Below, piece after piece: positions 1-7,280 of a DNA stretch of 63,216 nt. Within the stretch, counting starts at the first letter, position 1. Every line of letters begins with the position of its first letter. The DNA lies in NCBI GenBank assembly GCA_002010305.1, contig MTND01000031.1, positions 1-63,216 of the forward strand, read 5' to 3'. The notes under the pieces are model-generated. The model searched no databases. It was not told where the DNA came from and saw only the letters and a program-made list of their open reading frames with translations. Source of the stretch: Archaeoglobi archaeon JdFR-42. GTDB taxonomy: Archaea; Halobacteriota; Archaeoglobi; Archaeoglobales; JdFR-42. The translations under genes and the position numbers were made by a program.

Positions 1-106
1 CCCTCTCGTACACCTCCTCCCCAACCCAAGCTCGGTTGACTATCTCCTCCGGAGGATGATACACCCTCTCCTCTCTGAGAAGGGATGTAATGGTCTTTCC
101 AGACAT
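1..106 (-). CDS. acs: AMP-forming acetyl-CoA synthetase, N-terminal fragment (runs off the left edge)
   Basis: Only the first 35 codons are inside the window, starting at the ATG at 106-104. The visible peptide has a short helix, then RVYHPPEE, IVNRAWV and EEVYER, which matches the N-terminal lid region of AMP-forming acetyl-CoA/acyl-CoA synthetases (ANL superfamily). These enzymes activate acetate or another short acid with ATP and CoA in the cytoplasm. The adenylation domain lies outside, so substrate and integrity cannot be judged. A 56-aa membrane protein is encoded 64 bp upstream on the same strand and may be co-transcribed. Confidence 0.6.
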   Translation of the reverse strand, partial: MSGKTITSLLREERVYHPPEEIVNRAWVGEEVYER

Positions 107-170
107 GATGTGGATTCAGGAATTGTTAATATATAACAATTATTGCATACATATAATCCGCCGGTTATGA

Positions 171-341
171 TTAACTCCTTATAAGAAGAGTGGATTTAAT
201 AAGTTTCTTGAAGAAGGGAACAACTACTAATACTTCTCTGGTACCGAGGATTATCTCAAATAGGAGTATAATCATAGCTCCAATCCATAGAACAGTTACC
301 AATAGATGCAACCCTCCTATAACCAGATAAATCATATCCAT
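171..341 (-). CDS. 56-aa membrane protein upstream of acs
   Basis: A 56-codon frame begins with an ATG preceded by GAGGGTG at good ribosome-binding distance. The product is strongly hydrophobic: a first segment of about 25 residues (LVIGGLHLLVTVLWIGAMII) followed by a second apolar stretch around residues 28-45 and a basic tail with several lysines and an arginine. It probably spans the membrane once or twice. I do not recognise the family. It lies immediately upstream of the acetyl-CoA synthetase on the same strand, which could hint at a role in acetate handling, but that is only context. Confidence 0.5.
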   Translation of the reverse strand: MDMIYLVIGGLHLLVTVLWIGAMIILLFEIILGTREVLVVVPFFKKLIKSTLLIRS

Positions 342-440
342 TTTTCACCCTCTTGTAGATACTAACATACATCGCATATTTTATTCTTATTTCTCATTGT
401 CAAAAAATAGGACGGAGTGTAACTCCACCCAATACCAACA

Positions 441-641
441 TTATTTTATTTCTCGTTTTATCTCTTTTATCGCCTTTTCCACACCGGTAATCTCTTTTTG
501 TAATTGTCTTTTGTAGTCCTCCAGTATCTCTATCTTTTCCTCTGGCGTAAAAAATCGCCTGAGTCCTGAACAACCACATCCACAGTAGAGAGATTCAATT
601 CTTCTGTAAGATTGCGGTGGTGTAATACATTCTTCATACAT
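441..641 (-). CDS. Small Cys-rich coiled-coil protein, divergent from HxlR regulator
   Basis: This 66-aa protein has an N-terminal cysteine cluster (YCGCGCSG, around residues 19-26) followed by RRFFTPEEKIEILEDYKRQL and a highly charged coiled-coil C-terminus. The arrangement resembles small archaeal proteins of the DUF5320 kind, whose function is unknown to me. The start is supported by GGTG just upstream of the ATG. It is transcribed divergently from the HxlR-family regulator at 746, with a perfect palindrome between them, so it is a plausible target of that regulator. Confidence 0.6.
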   Translation of the reverse strand: MYEECITPPQSYRRIESLYCGCGCSGLRRFFTPEEKIEILEDYKRQLQKEITGVEKAIKEIKREIK

Positions 642-688
642 TTTTTCACCTCTGTAACTTTATACTTTGTAGTAAGTATAGATAATAA

Positions 689-703
689 AGTATTTAAAAT
701 ACT
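689..703. promoter_or_regulatory. 15-nt palindrome in the HxlR divergent promoter
   Basis: AGTATTT and AAATACT arms flank a single central base. The palindrome sits in the 104-bp gap between the divergent small Cys-rich gene and the HxlR gene and overlaps an AT-rich TATA-like stretch. HxlR-type dimeric winged-helix regulators bind such palindromes. Autoregulation and control of the divergent gene is inference. Confidence 0.4.
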
Positions 704-745
704 AAGTTTATAATTGTAAAGTAGGTAGTAGAAAAGTGATAAACT

Positions 746-1120
746 ATGCAAAAAGAAAGTGAGGTCCACTGTGATGAAGTAAATGAAGAAGAAAATAAAA
801 TCTGTTTATGTCCGACTGATGGTATTATAAATGTTATCAGCAAAAAATGGGCATTACCGATACTCGGTACAATAGGCAATCATAAAAAATTGAGATTTAA
901 TAAAATCATGGAAAATTTGGGGAATATAAGCCCAAAAACATTGTCAGATAGACTAAAAGAATTAGAAAAAGCTGGACTAATCAAAAGAGAAGTTTTTGCA
1001 GAAATACCACCGAGAGTGGAATATTCATTAACTCAAGAAGGAATTGAATTCAGAAATTTAATGATACCCTTAATGGAGTGGGCAGCTAAAAGAGTCAATG
1101 TAGAGAAACAGGATAATTAA
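746..1120 (+). CDS. HxlR-family winged-helix transcriptional regulator
   Basis: The 124-aa product is a single winged-helix domain of the HxlR/MarR superfamily, cytoplasmic and DNA-binding. Diagnostic features are the opening CPTDGIINVISKKWALPIL (about residues 24-42), the recognition-helix region NISPKTLSDRLKELEKAGLI and the wing EIPPRVEYSLTQEG. The N-terminal 22 residues are acidic and contain cysteines, including CLCP, which may sense redox state or metal as in some family members. The length is typical. It is divergent from the Cys-rich small gene at 441-641. Confidence 0.9.
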   Translation: MQKESEVHCDEVNEEENKICLCPTDGIINVISKKWALPILGTIGNHKKLRFNKIMENLGNISPKTLSDRLKELEKAGLIKREVFAEIPPRVEYSLTQEGIEFRNLMIPLMEWAAKRVNVEKQDN

Positions 1121-1329
1121 TTAAAAGTGCCACAACTACTGTTTTTGATAAATATATACGTCAAAGCATCTGCCTTTACGCTGTTCTGGTTAAAGATGGA
1201 GAAAGTATTCGTAAAAAGCCAGAGTTTCCAATTGTCTCTCATTGATCAGATTTGGTTTTCACAAAAGTTTCTCAATGTTTTATCATAGAACTAAAAGGCG
1301 CAAGTATTATATAACTTCAGACTGGAGCT

Positions 1330-1866
1330 ATGTTAATGAACCATGAAGATCCATTTGAATTCCTGAAGAAGTTCCTCAGGGCTATTTTTGGAGATAACGT
1401 ACAGTTTGAGGAAGTATTTGATGAAGAATCTCTAAATGAGATTGAAAAAGAGTTCTCAAAACTATATGAGAGTCTGGTGAATGAAATAGAAGAGAAGATA
1501 TCTAAAGGAGAATTTGATCCAGCCGAGTTCTTTTTCATCAAACCACAAATTTTTAGTTTCTCAATTTCCATCCCTCAACTAGAAATTAATGACATCTCTG
1601 AAAAACAGAATGATTACGAGCCCATTCATGCAGAAGTTATGGAAGAGGACGAAGTCATCAGAGTGATTGCTGACCTTCCCGATGTAGAAGAGGAAGATAT
1701 TGCTGTAATTCTAGAAGATGATGTATTGCAGATACAGACCGTGGGGGACAAAAAGTATAAAGCTTCTATAACTCTTAATACGGAAATTGAGGGAGTGGAC
1801 TCAAGGATATTCAATAATGGGGTTCTTGAACTCGTCCTCAAAAAACAGGTTAGAATAACCTCTTGA
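1330..1866 (+). CDS. Hsp20/alpha-crystallin-like protein with acidic N-terminal extension
   Basis: The protein has 178 residues. Residues 1-90 are acidic and helical; residues from about 100 to 175 form an alpha-crystallin/Hsp20 beta-sandwich, recognisable from RVIADLPDVEEEDIAVILED and the closing NGVLELVLKK. Small heat-shock proteins of this type hold unfolding proteins in solution. The long N-terminal half resembles the archaeal Hsp20 variants often annotated beside gas-vesicle GvpH. A GGAG lies just upstream of the ATG. There are no gas-vesicle genes nearby, so a general stress role is more likely. A 209-bp gap separates it from the HxlR gene. Confidence 0.75.
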   Translation: MLMNHEDPFEFLKKFLRAIFGDNVQFEEVFDEESLNEIEKEFSKLYESLVNEIEEKISKGEFDPAEFFFIKPQIFSFSISIPQLEINDISEKQNDYEPIHAEVMEEDEVIRVIADLPDVEEEDIAVILEDDVLQIQTVGDKKYKASITLNTEIEGVDSRIFNNGVLELVLKKQVRITS

Positions 1867-1915
1867 TGCATTTGTCTGTGAAAAAGTTTTTAGATAAAGT
1901 GGCATTTTTTCATAT

Positions 1916-2374
1916 ATGTCCCTACAGGTAGGGGTTATAGGTAGTGGGGAGTGTGATAAACCACTGTATGACCTTGCTTATGAAGTTGGAAAATATCTGG
2001 CGAGAGAAAAAGCGATTCTTATCAATGGCGGTCTTGGTGGCGTCATGGAAGCTTCAGCGAAAGGGGCAAAAGAACATGGAGGGGTTACAGTTGGGATATT
2101 GCCCTACAAAGACCGATGGAAAGCAAACCCATACATGGATGTGGTAATCGCAACTGGGATGGGACATGCACGAAATGTGATTATAGTTCAGTCATCTGAT
2201 GTTCTAATCTCGGTTGGAGGAGAATTTGGGACTCTTTCTGAGATTGCCATTGCCCTTAAGGAGGGTAAAAAAGTAATCTCCTTATCTCCACCATACAGTA
2301 TCCGTGGTTTGATTACTGTTGAATCACCTGAAGCAGCAGTTAAATTCGCGGTCAAATATGGAAGAATAAAATAA
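1916..2374 (+). CDS. TIGR00725-family SLOG (Rossmann-like nucleotide-binding) protein
   Basis: The 152-aa protein fits the TIGR00725 family, a branch of the SLOG/LOG superfamily. Visible signatures are VGVIGSGECD at residues 5-14, INGGLGGVMEASAKGA (about residues 37-52) and GGEFGTLSEIAIAL (about residues 101-114), which correspond to the nucleotide-binding loops of the fold. The true ligand of this branch is unknown to me; lysine decarboxylase-like labels in databases are unlikely to be accurate. The ATG has no obvious Shine-Dalgarno, so it may be leaderless. It ends just before the first double palindrome. Confidence 0.8.
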   Translation: MSLQVGVIGSGECDKPLYDLAYEVGKYLAREKAILINGGLGGVMEASAKGAKEHGGVTVGILPYKDRWKANPYMDVVIATGMGHARNVIIVQSSDVLISVGGEFGTLSEIAIALKEGKKVISLSPPYSIRGLITVESPEAAVKFAVKYGRIK

Positions 2375-2393
2375 GTGTATCAAATGAGTGTAT

Positions 2394-2435
2394 CGTCAAT
2401 TTATGTTGACGAATTGTAAAATTATATCTTACAAT
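2394..2435. repeat. Double palindrome, copy 1 (downstream of the HTH gene)
   Basis: CGTCAA and TTGACG arms with a 6-nt spacer are followed one base later by ATTGTAA and TTACAAT arms with a 9-nt spacer. The same two-palindrome arrangement recurs at 3043-3083. The pair brackets the Lsm/HTH operon. It may be an operator for the HTH protein or part of a convergent terminator; which one is not settled by the sequence. Confidence 0.45.
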
Positions 2436-2456
2436 AACCATTCAAATTAGGATTTT

Positions 2457-2768
2457 TTAATGTTCTTTCAATCCTGTGGTCCAGATCCAGGCATCAAGAA
2501 TGCCACATGAAAAAGGGTCACAACCACTTTCCCCACATCCAAAACATGGAGGAAGTCGACTCGAGTTATCATGTTCTCCAGAGACTGTAATCATGAAAGT
2601 TACTACCCCTCCAGAGACAGTCTTTCTCCTCTGGATCATACCCTTCTCTTCAAGTTTTCGTATTAATTTTGAACATTTTCTACTGTCTATCCCGGCTAAT
2701 TTCCACAAATCTTTCTGAAGAATCTCCCCTCTTGCCCTGATAAGATCCAGTAATTCCTCTTCCTTCAT
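2457..2768 (-). CDS. Winged-helix regulator with a C-terminal cysteine-rich tail
   Basis: The 103-aa protein starts with a winged helix-turn-helix (residues 1-65: ELLDLIRARGEILQKDLWKL, then SRKCSKLIRKLEEKGMIQRR and a short wing). The C-terminus carries CFGCGESGCDPFSC (roughly residues 75-88), a cluster of four cysteines that could bind a metal or Fe-S cluster, followed by ILDAWI. Similar HTH proteins with a Cys-rich tail occur in methanogens, but no function is established to my knowledge. It is 16 bp downstream of the Lsm gene and probably co-transcribed with it. Confidence 0.75.
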   Translation of the reverse strand: MKEEELLDLIRARGEILQKDLWKLAGIDSRKCSKLIRKLEEKGMIQRRKTVSGGVVTFMITVSGEHDNSSRLPPCFGCGESGCDPFSCGILDAWIWTTGLKEH

Positions 2769-2784
2769 GAAGTCGGTGTTCCTC

Positions 2785-3009
2785 CTACTCTTTAAATGGC
2801 TGAATCAGGATAATATTATTCCCTCTGAGAACCACCGAACCGAGGGTTCTTATCTTCTCACCATCTCTATACTCTGACGTCTCGCTGAGAAGCAGGTTCA
2901 TGTAGTCATCGACACTTTCCAGCTTTCCCACAAGAATGTTCTGTTCTCCTTTCATCTCTACCTGAATGAATTTCCCTACAAGACTTTTGACCTTTTGCGT
3001 CGGAAACAT
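2785..3009 (-). CDS. Sm-like (Lsm) RNA-binding protein
   Basis: The 74-aa product is a single Sm fold. The Sm1 motif is seen in LVGKFIQVEMKGEQNILVGKL through DDYMNLLL, and the Sm2 motif in LGSVVLRGNNIILI. Archaeal Lsm proteins form heptameric or hexameric rings that bind U-rich RNA. A longer reading frame extends 50 codons further upstream, but I chose the ATG at 3009-3007 because it has GGAGG directly upstream, matches family length, and the upstream codons run through the palindromic promoter region. First gene of an Lsm-HTH operon. Confidence 0.85.
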   Translation of the reverse strand: MFPTQKVKSLVGKFIQVEMKGEQNILVGKLESVDDYMNLLLSETSEYRDGEKIRTLGSVVLRGNNIILIQPFKE

Positions 3010-3042
3010 AGTTTTTCCTCCTCTGGTTATCCACCATGTGAT

Positions 3043-3083
3043 GTCAACGCAAGTTGACAATTTGTAAGTTTTTAACTTGCAAT
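3043..3083. repeat. Double palindrome, copy 2 (upstream of the Lsm gene)
   Basis: GTCAAC and GTTGAC arms (4-nt spacer) are followed by TTGTAAGTT and AACTTGCAA arms (3-nt spacer, one mismatch). It repeats the arrangement at 2394-2435. It lies 33 bp upstream of the Lsm start codon and between that gene and the divergent radical SAM gene, a natural place for an operator. Confidence 0.5.
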
Positions 3084-3213
3084 ACTGTATGAGATTCAAC
3101 TTATATTTGACTTTTGGTCTTGATAGAGGATGCTGGCAATTTGTAAAGGTAAATCCCAAGTGCTCTTTGTTAGTGTTAGTAATTTTTATATTAAGTTTTT
3201 GTACTCTTATTTG

Positions 3214-4053
3214 GTGATACGGCCCTTTGATCCATGGAAATCAAAGATGTGTACATGCCCTCCCAAATTTTCCCTCTCTCCCTATACTGGATGTGCTCAT
3301 TCTTGCTTATACTGTTATATCACTTCCTATATTCCAGATGCCTTCAGGCCAAGGCTCAAACGAGATGTGATTAACCATGTTAAAAAAGATTTGAGGAAAA
3401 TACCTAGTACTTCTCTGATTTCCATTGCAAACAGTTCAGACCCATATCAGCCCTTAGAGTTGAAACATCAGATTATGAAACGTTTACTGCCCATTTTAAA
3501 AAAACACAGGGTGCTGATAATCACCAAATCAGATATTGTTAAAAGGGACTCTTCGTTGCTGAAGGAAATTGGCGCATCAGTCTCTATTACCATTACAACG
3601 GATGATGATGACCTTGCAAAAGTACTGGAACCTGGAGCTCCCCCTCCAAGAAAACGCATTAAAGCGCTAAAAAGATTAGTTGACAAAGGAATCAGAGTAA
3701 GTGCGAGGGTAGATCCGATCATTCCATTTTTGAATGAAGATGTGAACCATCTTATAGAGGAGCTTTCTGTCGTGGGAGTAAGTCATGTAATCTCATCCAC
3801 CTACAAGCTCAGATACGATTCATGGAACCGATTGAAAGCCGTATTTCCCGAGTGTGAAAGAATGTCTACTTTATATTTTAAGGGAGGAGAGTGGATTGGA
3901 GGTTCTCTGTATCTTCCAGCTGAAATTCGACGAAAAATACTTTTGAAAATCAAGCAATATGCTGAAGAGAAAGGAATGACATTTTCATGTTGCAGAGAAG
4001 GATTACCATGGACCTCCCCGTCCTGTGATGGGTCCCATCTGATTGAAAAGTGA
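3214..4053 (+). CDS. SPL-family radical SAM protein
   Basis: This 279-aa protein belongs to the spore photoproduct lyase-like (SPL) radical SAM family common in archaea. The CxxxCxxC cluster-binding motif is at residues 27, 31 and 34 (YTGCAHSCLYCY), preceded by the conserved RPFDPWKSK. Later landmarks are NSSDPYQPLE, the SARVDPIIPF strand and a C-terminal CxxG-type stretch FSCCREGLPW that may hold extra ligands. The function of these non-spore relatives is unproven; DNA repair is often assumed. The frame is open from an ATG at 3130, but the GTG at 3214 matches where the family homology begins. It ends 28 bp before the epimerase gene. Confidence 0.8.
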   Translation: MIRPFDPWKSKMCTCPPKFSLSPYTGCAHSCLYCYITSYIPDAFRPRLKRDVINHVKKDLRKIPSTSLISIANSSDPYQPLELKHQIMKRLLPILKKHRVLIITKSDIVKRDSSLLKEIGASVSITITTDDDDLAKVLEPGAPPPRKRIKALKRLVDKGIRVSARVDPIIPFLNEDVNHLIEELSVVGVSHVISSTYKLRYDSWNRLKAVFPECERMSTLYFKGGEWIGGSLYLPAEIRRKILLKIKQYAEEKGMTFSCCREGLPWTSPSCDGSHLIEK

Positions 4054-4081
4054 TTTATATGTTCCAGAAATATCTGGCTGT

Positions 4082-4993
4082 ATGCACGTTCTCGTGACTG
4101 GAGGAGCAGGATTTATCGGATCTCATATAGTTGAAAGACTTATTATAGATGGACACGGTGTAAGGGTTGTTGATAATCTCAGTTCTGGAAAAAGAGAAAA
4201 TATCCACCCGAAAGCAGAATTCATTAAGGCGGATCTCATCAAAGAGGATATTTTTTCATATCTGGAAAATGTGGACATGGTATTCCATATTGCTGCAAAC
4301 CCAGATGTGAGGATAGGAGTTGATAATCCAGATTTGCATTATGAGCAGAATATTGTGGCCACTTATCGACTGCTAGAAGCCATGAGACGAAGAGAGGTTG
4401 AAGCTATTGTGTTTACATCTACATCTACTGTCTATGGAGAAGCAACAACCCCTACTCCAGAAGAACATCCAACAACTCCTATATCTCTCTATGGGGCATC
4501 AAAACTGGCGTGTGAGGCTCTTATCTCTGCATATTGTCATACCTTTGGTATGAAGAGCTGGATTTACAGACTTGCGAATGTAATTGGTGGGAGATCTGGA
4601 CATGGTGTAATTTTTGATTTTATTGCTAAACTGAAGAAAAATCCAGAAAAACTGGAAATACTGGGGGATGGAAATCAGAACAAGTCCTATATTTATGTGG
4701 AGGATTGTATAGAGGGTATGATGGTCGGATTGAAAGCAGAAGAGAAAGTGAACATTTTTAACATTGGAAGTGAGGACCAGATTTCTGTAAGGAGAATAGC
4801 AGAGATAGTTTCCAAGGAGATGGGATTGCATCCTGAATTTGTATATACAGGTGGAGACAGGGGATGGATTGGAGATGTTCCAGTAATGTTGCTGTCGATT
4901 GAAAAACTTAAGGCGCTGGGATGGACACCGAAGTATTCTTCTGAAAGGGCGGTTATAAAGACAGTGAGGGAAGTTCTCTGGAAAGGGAACTAG
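4082..4993 (+). CDS. NAD-dependent nucleotide-sugar epimerase/dehydratase (GalE-like)
   Basis: A 303-aa extended short-chain dehydrogenase/reductase. The Rossmann glycine motif TGGAGFIG occupies residues 6-13 and the catalytic YxxxK is Tyr137-Lys141 (LYGASK), with TSTSTVYGE just before it providing the Ser/Thr of the triad. The later GDGNQNKSYIYVED is typical of UDP-glucose 4-epimerase/UDP-glucuronate epimerase-type enzymes. It probably interconverts a UDP-sugar for glycan or S-layer glycosylation in the cytoplasm. The start was moved to the ATG at 4082, which directly precedes the Rossmann strand and does not overlap the radical SAM gene. Confidence 0.85.
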   Translation: MHVLVTGGAGFIGSHIVERLIIDGHGVRVVDNLSSGKRENIHPKAEFIKADLIKEDIFSYLENVDMVFHIAANPDVRIGVDNPDLHYEQNIVATYRLLEAMRRREVEAIVFTSTSTVYGEATTPTPEEHPTTPISLYGASKLACEALISAYCHTFGMKSWIYRLANVIGGRSGHGVIFDFIAKLKKNPEKLEILGDGNQNKSYIYVEDCIEGMMVGLKAEEKVNIFNIGSEDQISVRRIAEIVSKEMGLHPEFVYTGGDRGWIGDVPVMLLSIEKLKALGWTPKYSSERAVIKTVREVLWKGN

Positions 4994-5065
4994 TAAAATG
5001 TAAACAAGCTGGTTTGGTTAATACAGGTATAACGTTAAAATGGTTAAGAACCAAAGGTTATTATT

Positions 5066-5899
5066 CTACTGCTCCAAATCTTCTCCTTTCTCCAGCTTTT
5101 CTTGCAAGTTTTCGGTCATTGTAGTATGTGCTTCAAGTCCAAGCATTTCCAGTTCGAGCCCAAAAGCAGTTGCCAATAATTGGGAATAATGTAATACAGG
5201 AATATTGAAATTCACCCCTTCATTTTTCAGCTCTACTTGACCAACATCAAACTGATGCTGACATAAAGGGCAGACCACCACAATACAGTCAACATTCAGT
5301 ACTTTAAGAGGGGTAAGTTTTCTCTTCAGTATTTCAAGGGCGACTTCTCTGTGTCCAGCTCTCACACCACCCCCGCCTCCGCAGCACACCATTTTTGTTG
5401 GATATGGTACACTCTCTGCTCCCACAGCCTCAACAAGTACATCCAGTATTACTGGATTTTCTGGGCTATCCACCTCTCGGTATATACTTGGCCGAAGAAG
5501 GTGACATCCGTAATGAACGGCCACTTTCAAAGGGAGAAATTTTGTTACTCGAGCTTTAATCTTCTCAAGACCAACATCCCGATATAAAAACTCCACCACA
5601 TGTCGAATCTCCCTTTCACCGTTTCCTGAAAGACGATTTGCATCGAAGAGGGTCGCGAAACAGCCATTGCACGCAGTCATTATGGTTCTGTCGTCATAAA
5701 GGCTCAGGTTTCTTGTGGCAAGGCTAAACCATAACTCTTCGTCCACTGATCTGACTATGCCCGGAGGAGGACAGCAGGAGTAGCCTTCCATCGGTTTCAT
5801 TATATAACCGAGCTTTTCCATTGCATAGTACATGGTCTTTTCAACCCCAGGATATCGATTAGGAATCACACACCCAGGATAAAACACCATCTCTTTCAC
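5066..5899 (-). CDS. hdrB: Heterodisulfide reductase subunit B (HdrB)
   Basis: The 277-aa product has two complete CCG domains: Cys10, Cys42-Cys43, Cys77xxCys80, and Cys132, Cys172-Cys173, Cys210xxCys213. These ligate the noncubane Fe-S clusters where CoM-S-S-CoB or a similar disulfide is reduced. The start YPGCVIPNRYPGVE is diagnostic of HdrB from methanogens and relatives. The last 25 residues are an acidic tail. The start ATG overlaps the stop of hdrC by four bases (ATGA), so the two are translationally coupled. No hdrA, hdrD or mvh genes are in the window, so the flavin subunit must be encoded elsewhere. Confidence 0.9.
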   Translation of the reverse strand: MKEMVFYPGCVIPNRYPGVEKTMYYAMEKLGYIMKPMEGYSCCPPPGIVRSVDEELWFSLATRNLSLYDDRTIMTACNGCFATLFDANRLSGNGEREIRHVVEFLYRDVGLEKIKARVTKFLPLKVAVHYGCHLLRPSIYREVDSPENPVILDVLVEAVGAESVPYPTKMVCCGGGGGVRAGHREVALEILKRKLTPLKVLNVDCIVVVCPLCQHQFDVGQVELKNEGVNFNIPVLHYSQLLATAFGLELEMLGLEAHTTMTENLQEKLEKGEDLEQ

Positions 5900-6360
5900 A
5901 GTTTATCTCTCCTGCTGTCTATGATCTCTCTTACTTCTTTCAATGATTTTTCTATGAACTGGGCAGAATAATTTTTTAGACCCAGTTTTCTTCTCATATC
6001 TATATCGCTTTTTCTTGGCGGTACTCCCATTCCATACTCTCGAATGTTTTCGATAAACTTTTTAAGCTTTGAAGGGAGGTGTTCTTCAGCCACCTCTTCT
6101 CTTACTCGAATGAGAATGTCGGTGAGCATGATACCCCGAGGACATCGTTCTTGGCAGCTATAACAGGTTGAGCAATACCATATTGTATCGTCATGCATGG
6201 GAATGTTTTTATTGATATAATCAAAAACCAGACGTCTAGTATTGAGAGCCGTCGCTCTGCTGGAGTAGCAGCTTGCAACACACGTTCCACACTGGATACA
6301 GGTATTGACCTTGTTCAGCTCTTTTCTGGAGAGGAGCATATCTTTCATTTGAATATACAT
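5896..6360 (-). CDS. hdrC: Heterodisulfide reductase subunit C (HdrC)
   Basis: A 154-aa ferredoxin-like subunit with two [4Fe-4S] motifs: Cys21, 24, 27, 31 (CIQCGTCVASC) and Cys63, 66, 69, 73 (CSTCYSCQERC). HdrC passes electrons from the flavin subunit HdrA to the CCG subunit HdrB in the soluble HdrABC complex. Family length is about 150-190 aa, so it is complete. ATGs at codons 1, 5 and 8 are all possible starts; I use the first. The gene leads the hdrCB operon, and the upstream gap to the divergent SIMPL gene is 113 bp. Confidence 0.9.
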   Translation of the reverse strand: MYIQMKDMLLSRKELNKVNTCIQCGTCVASCYSSRATALNTRRLVFDYINKNIPMHDDTIWYCSTCYSCQERCPRGIMLTDILIRVREEVAEEHLPSKLKKFIENIREYGMGVPPRKSDIDMRRKLGLKNYSAQFIEKSLKEVREIIDSRRDKL

Positions 6361-6473
6361 TTATATTAAAAGTATCGGAAATTGTCAGATGCACGAAAAC
6401 CGGACTTTTGATGACTTCGAACGAATTCGAAGCTAAAGAAAGGTATTTTTAGTTTATCAATGTATTACTATCC

Positions 6474-7202
6474 ATGAAAAGAAAATATCTTTATACTGGA
6501 ATAGGGTTAGTGGTGTTTCTTGCAATCATCGCTATAGTGTTACCGACCAGCTCTGGAGATCAAGCAGGAAATATTACCAAGACTATCGCTGTCACAGGGG
6601 TTGGTGAGGTAAAGGCACAGCCAGATATTGCAAGGTTAACCATCTCTGTAGTAACCGAGTCAGAAAAAGCGGATGTTGCGGCCACTGAAAATTCAGCAAG
6701 GATGAATAGCGTGATATCTGCTCTCAAAAGAGTGGGTATATCTGAGGAAGACATGAAAACAACAGGATATTCTTTATATCCAAAATATATTTACCCCAGA
6801 GACGGAGAACAGAGAATCGTTGGTTATATAGCTAGGAATTCTCTTGTAGTGACGGTTGAAAACATGGATATTCTTGGAAAAGTGATTGACGAAGCGGTAG
6901 CAAATGGTGCTAATAACATTGATAACATTCAGTTCACTTTTTCTGACGAAAAATATGCAGAGTTGTATGATTTAGCCCTGAAAAAAGCTGTAGAAAATGC
7001 TCAGAACAAGGCACAGGTGATAGCCAAAACCATGGGCATCAAAAACTATTATCCAATGACCATAACTTTACAGGAGGCGTACTATCCTGTTCCTGTTCCC
7101 ATGGTAAAAGAAGCTTATGCTGGTAGTGTTACTACCACTCCCATTCAGGTTGGCAAGGAGTCGTTAAGCGTCAGGGTGAATGTGATTTACGCCTTCCCCT
7201 GA
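6474..7202 (+). CDS. SIMPL-domain (DUF541) secreted or anchored protein
   Basis: The 242-aa protein begins MKRKYLYTGIGLVVFLAIIA, a signal peptide or signal anchor, and continues as a SIMPL/DUF541 domain: ITKTIAVTGVGEVKAQPDIA, then SRMNSVISALKRVGI-type helix and VTVENMDILGKVIDEAVANG. SIMPL domains form oligomeric outward-facing assemblies; their role is unclear, with links to oxidative stress in bacteria. The domain faces outside the membrane. Complete length for the family. It stands alone between divergent hdrCB and the downstream thiolation gene. Confidence 0.85.
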   Translation: MKRKYLYTGIGLVVFLAIIAIVLPTSSGDQAGNITKTIAVTGVGEVKAQPDIARLTISVVTESEKADVAATENSARMNSVISALKRVGISEEDMKTTGYSLYPKYIYPRDGEQRIVGYIARNSLVVTVENMDILGKVIDEAVANGANNIDNIQFTFSDEKYAELYDLALKKAVENAQNKAQVIAKTMGIKNYYPMTITLQEAYYPVPVPMVKEAYAGSVTTTPIQVGKESLSVRVNVIYAFP

Positions 7203-7280
7203 ATGGAATATTATTTTTATATTTTATTTTATGTATTCACCTCAAAAGGTTGAAATATGAGTCCCACTGTTCTGTGAATA

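Noticed and set aside
1132-1246. A 38-codon open stretch (KYIRQSICLYAVLVKDGES) resembling the start of an IS110-type transposase
   Set aside because: No start codon, no further transposase segments and no inverted repeats. The similarity is too short to call a remnant.
3010-3159. N-terminal extension of the Lsm frame
   Set aside because: It passes through the palindromic promoter and doubles the family length. ATG 3009 has GGAGG.
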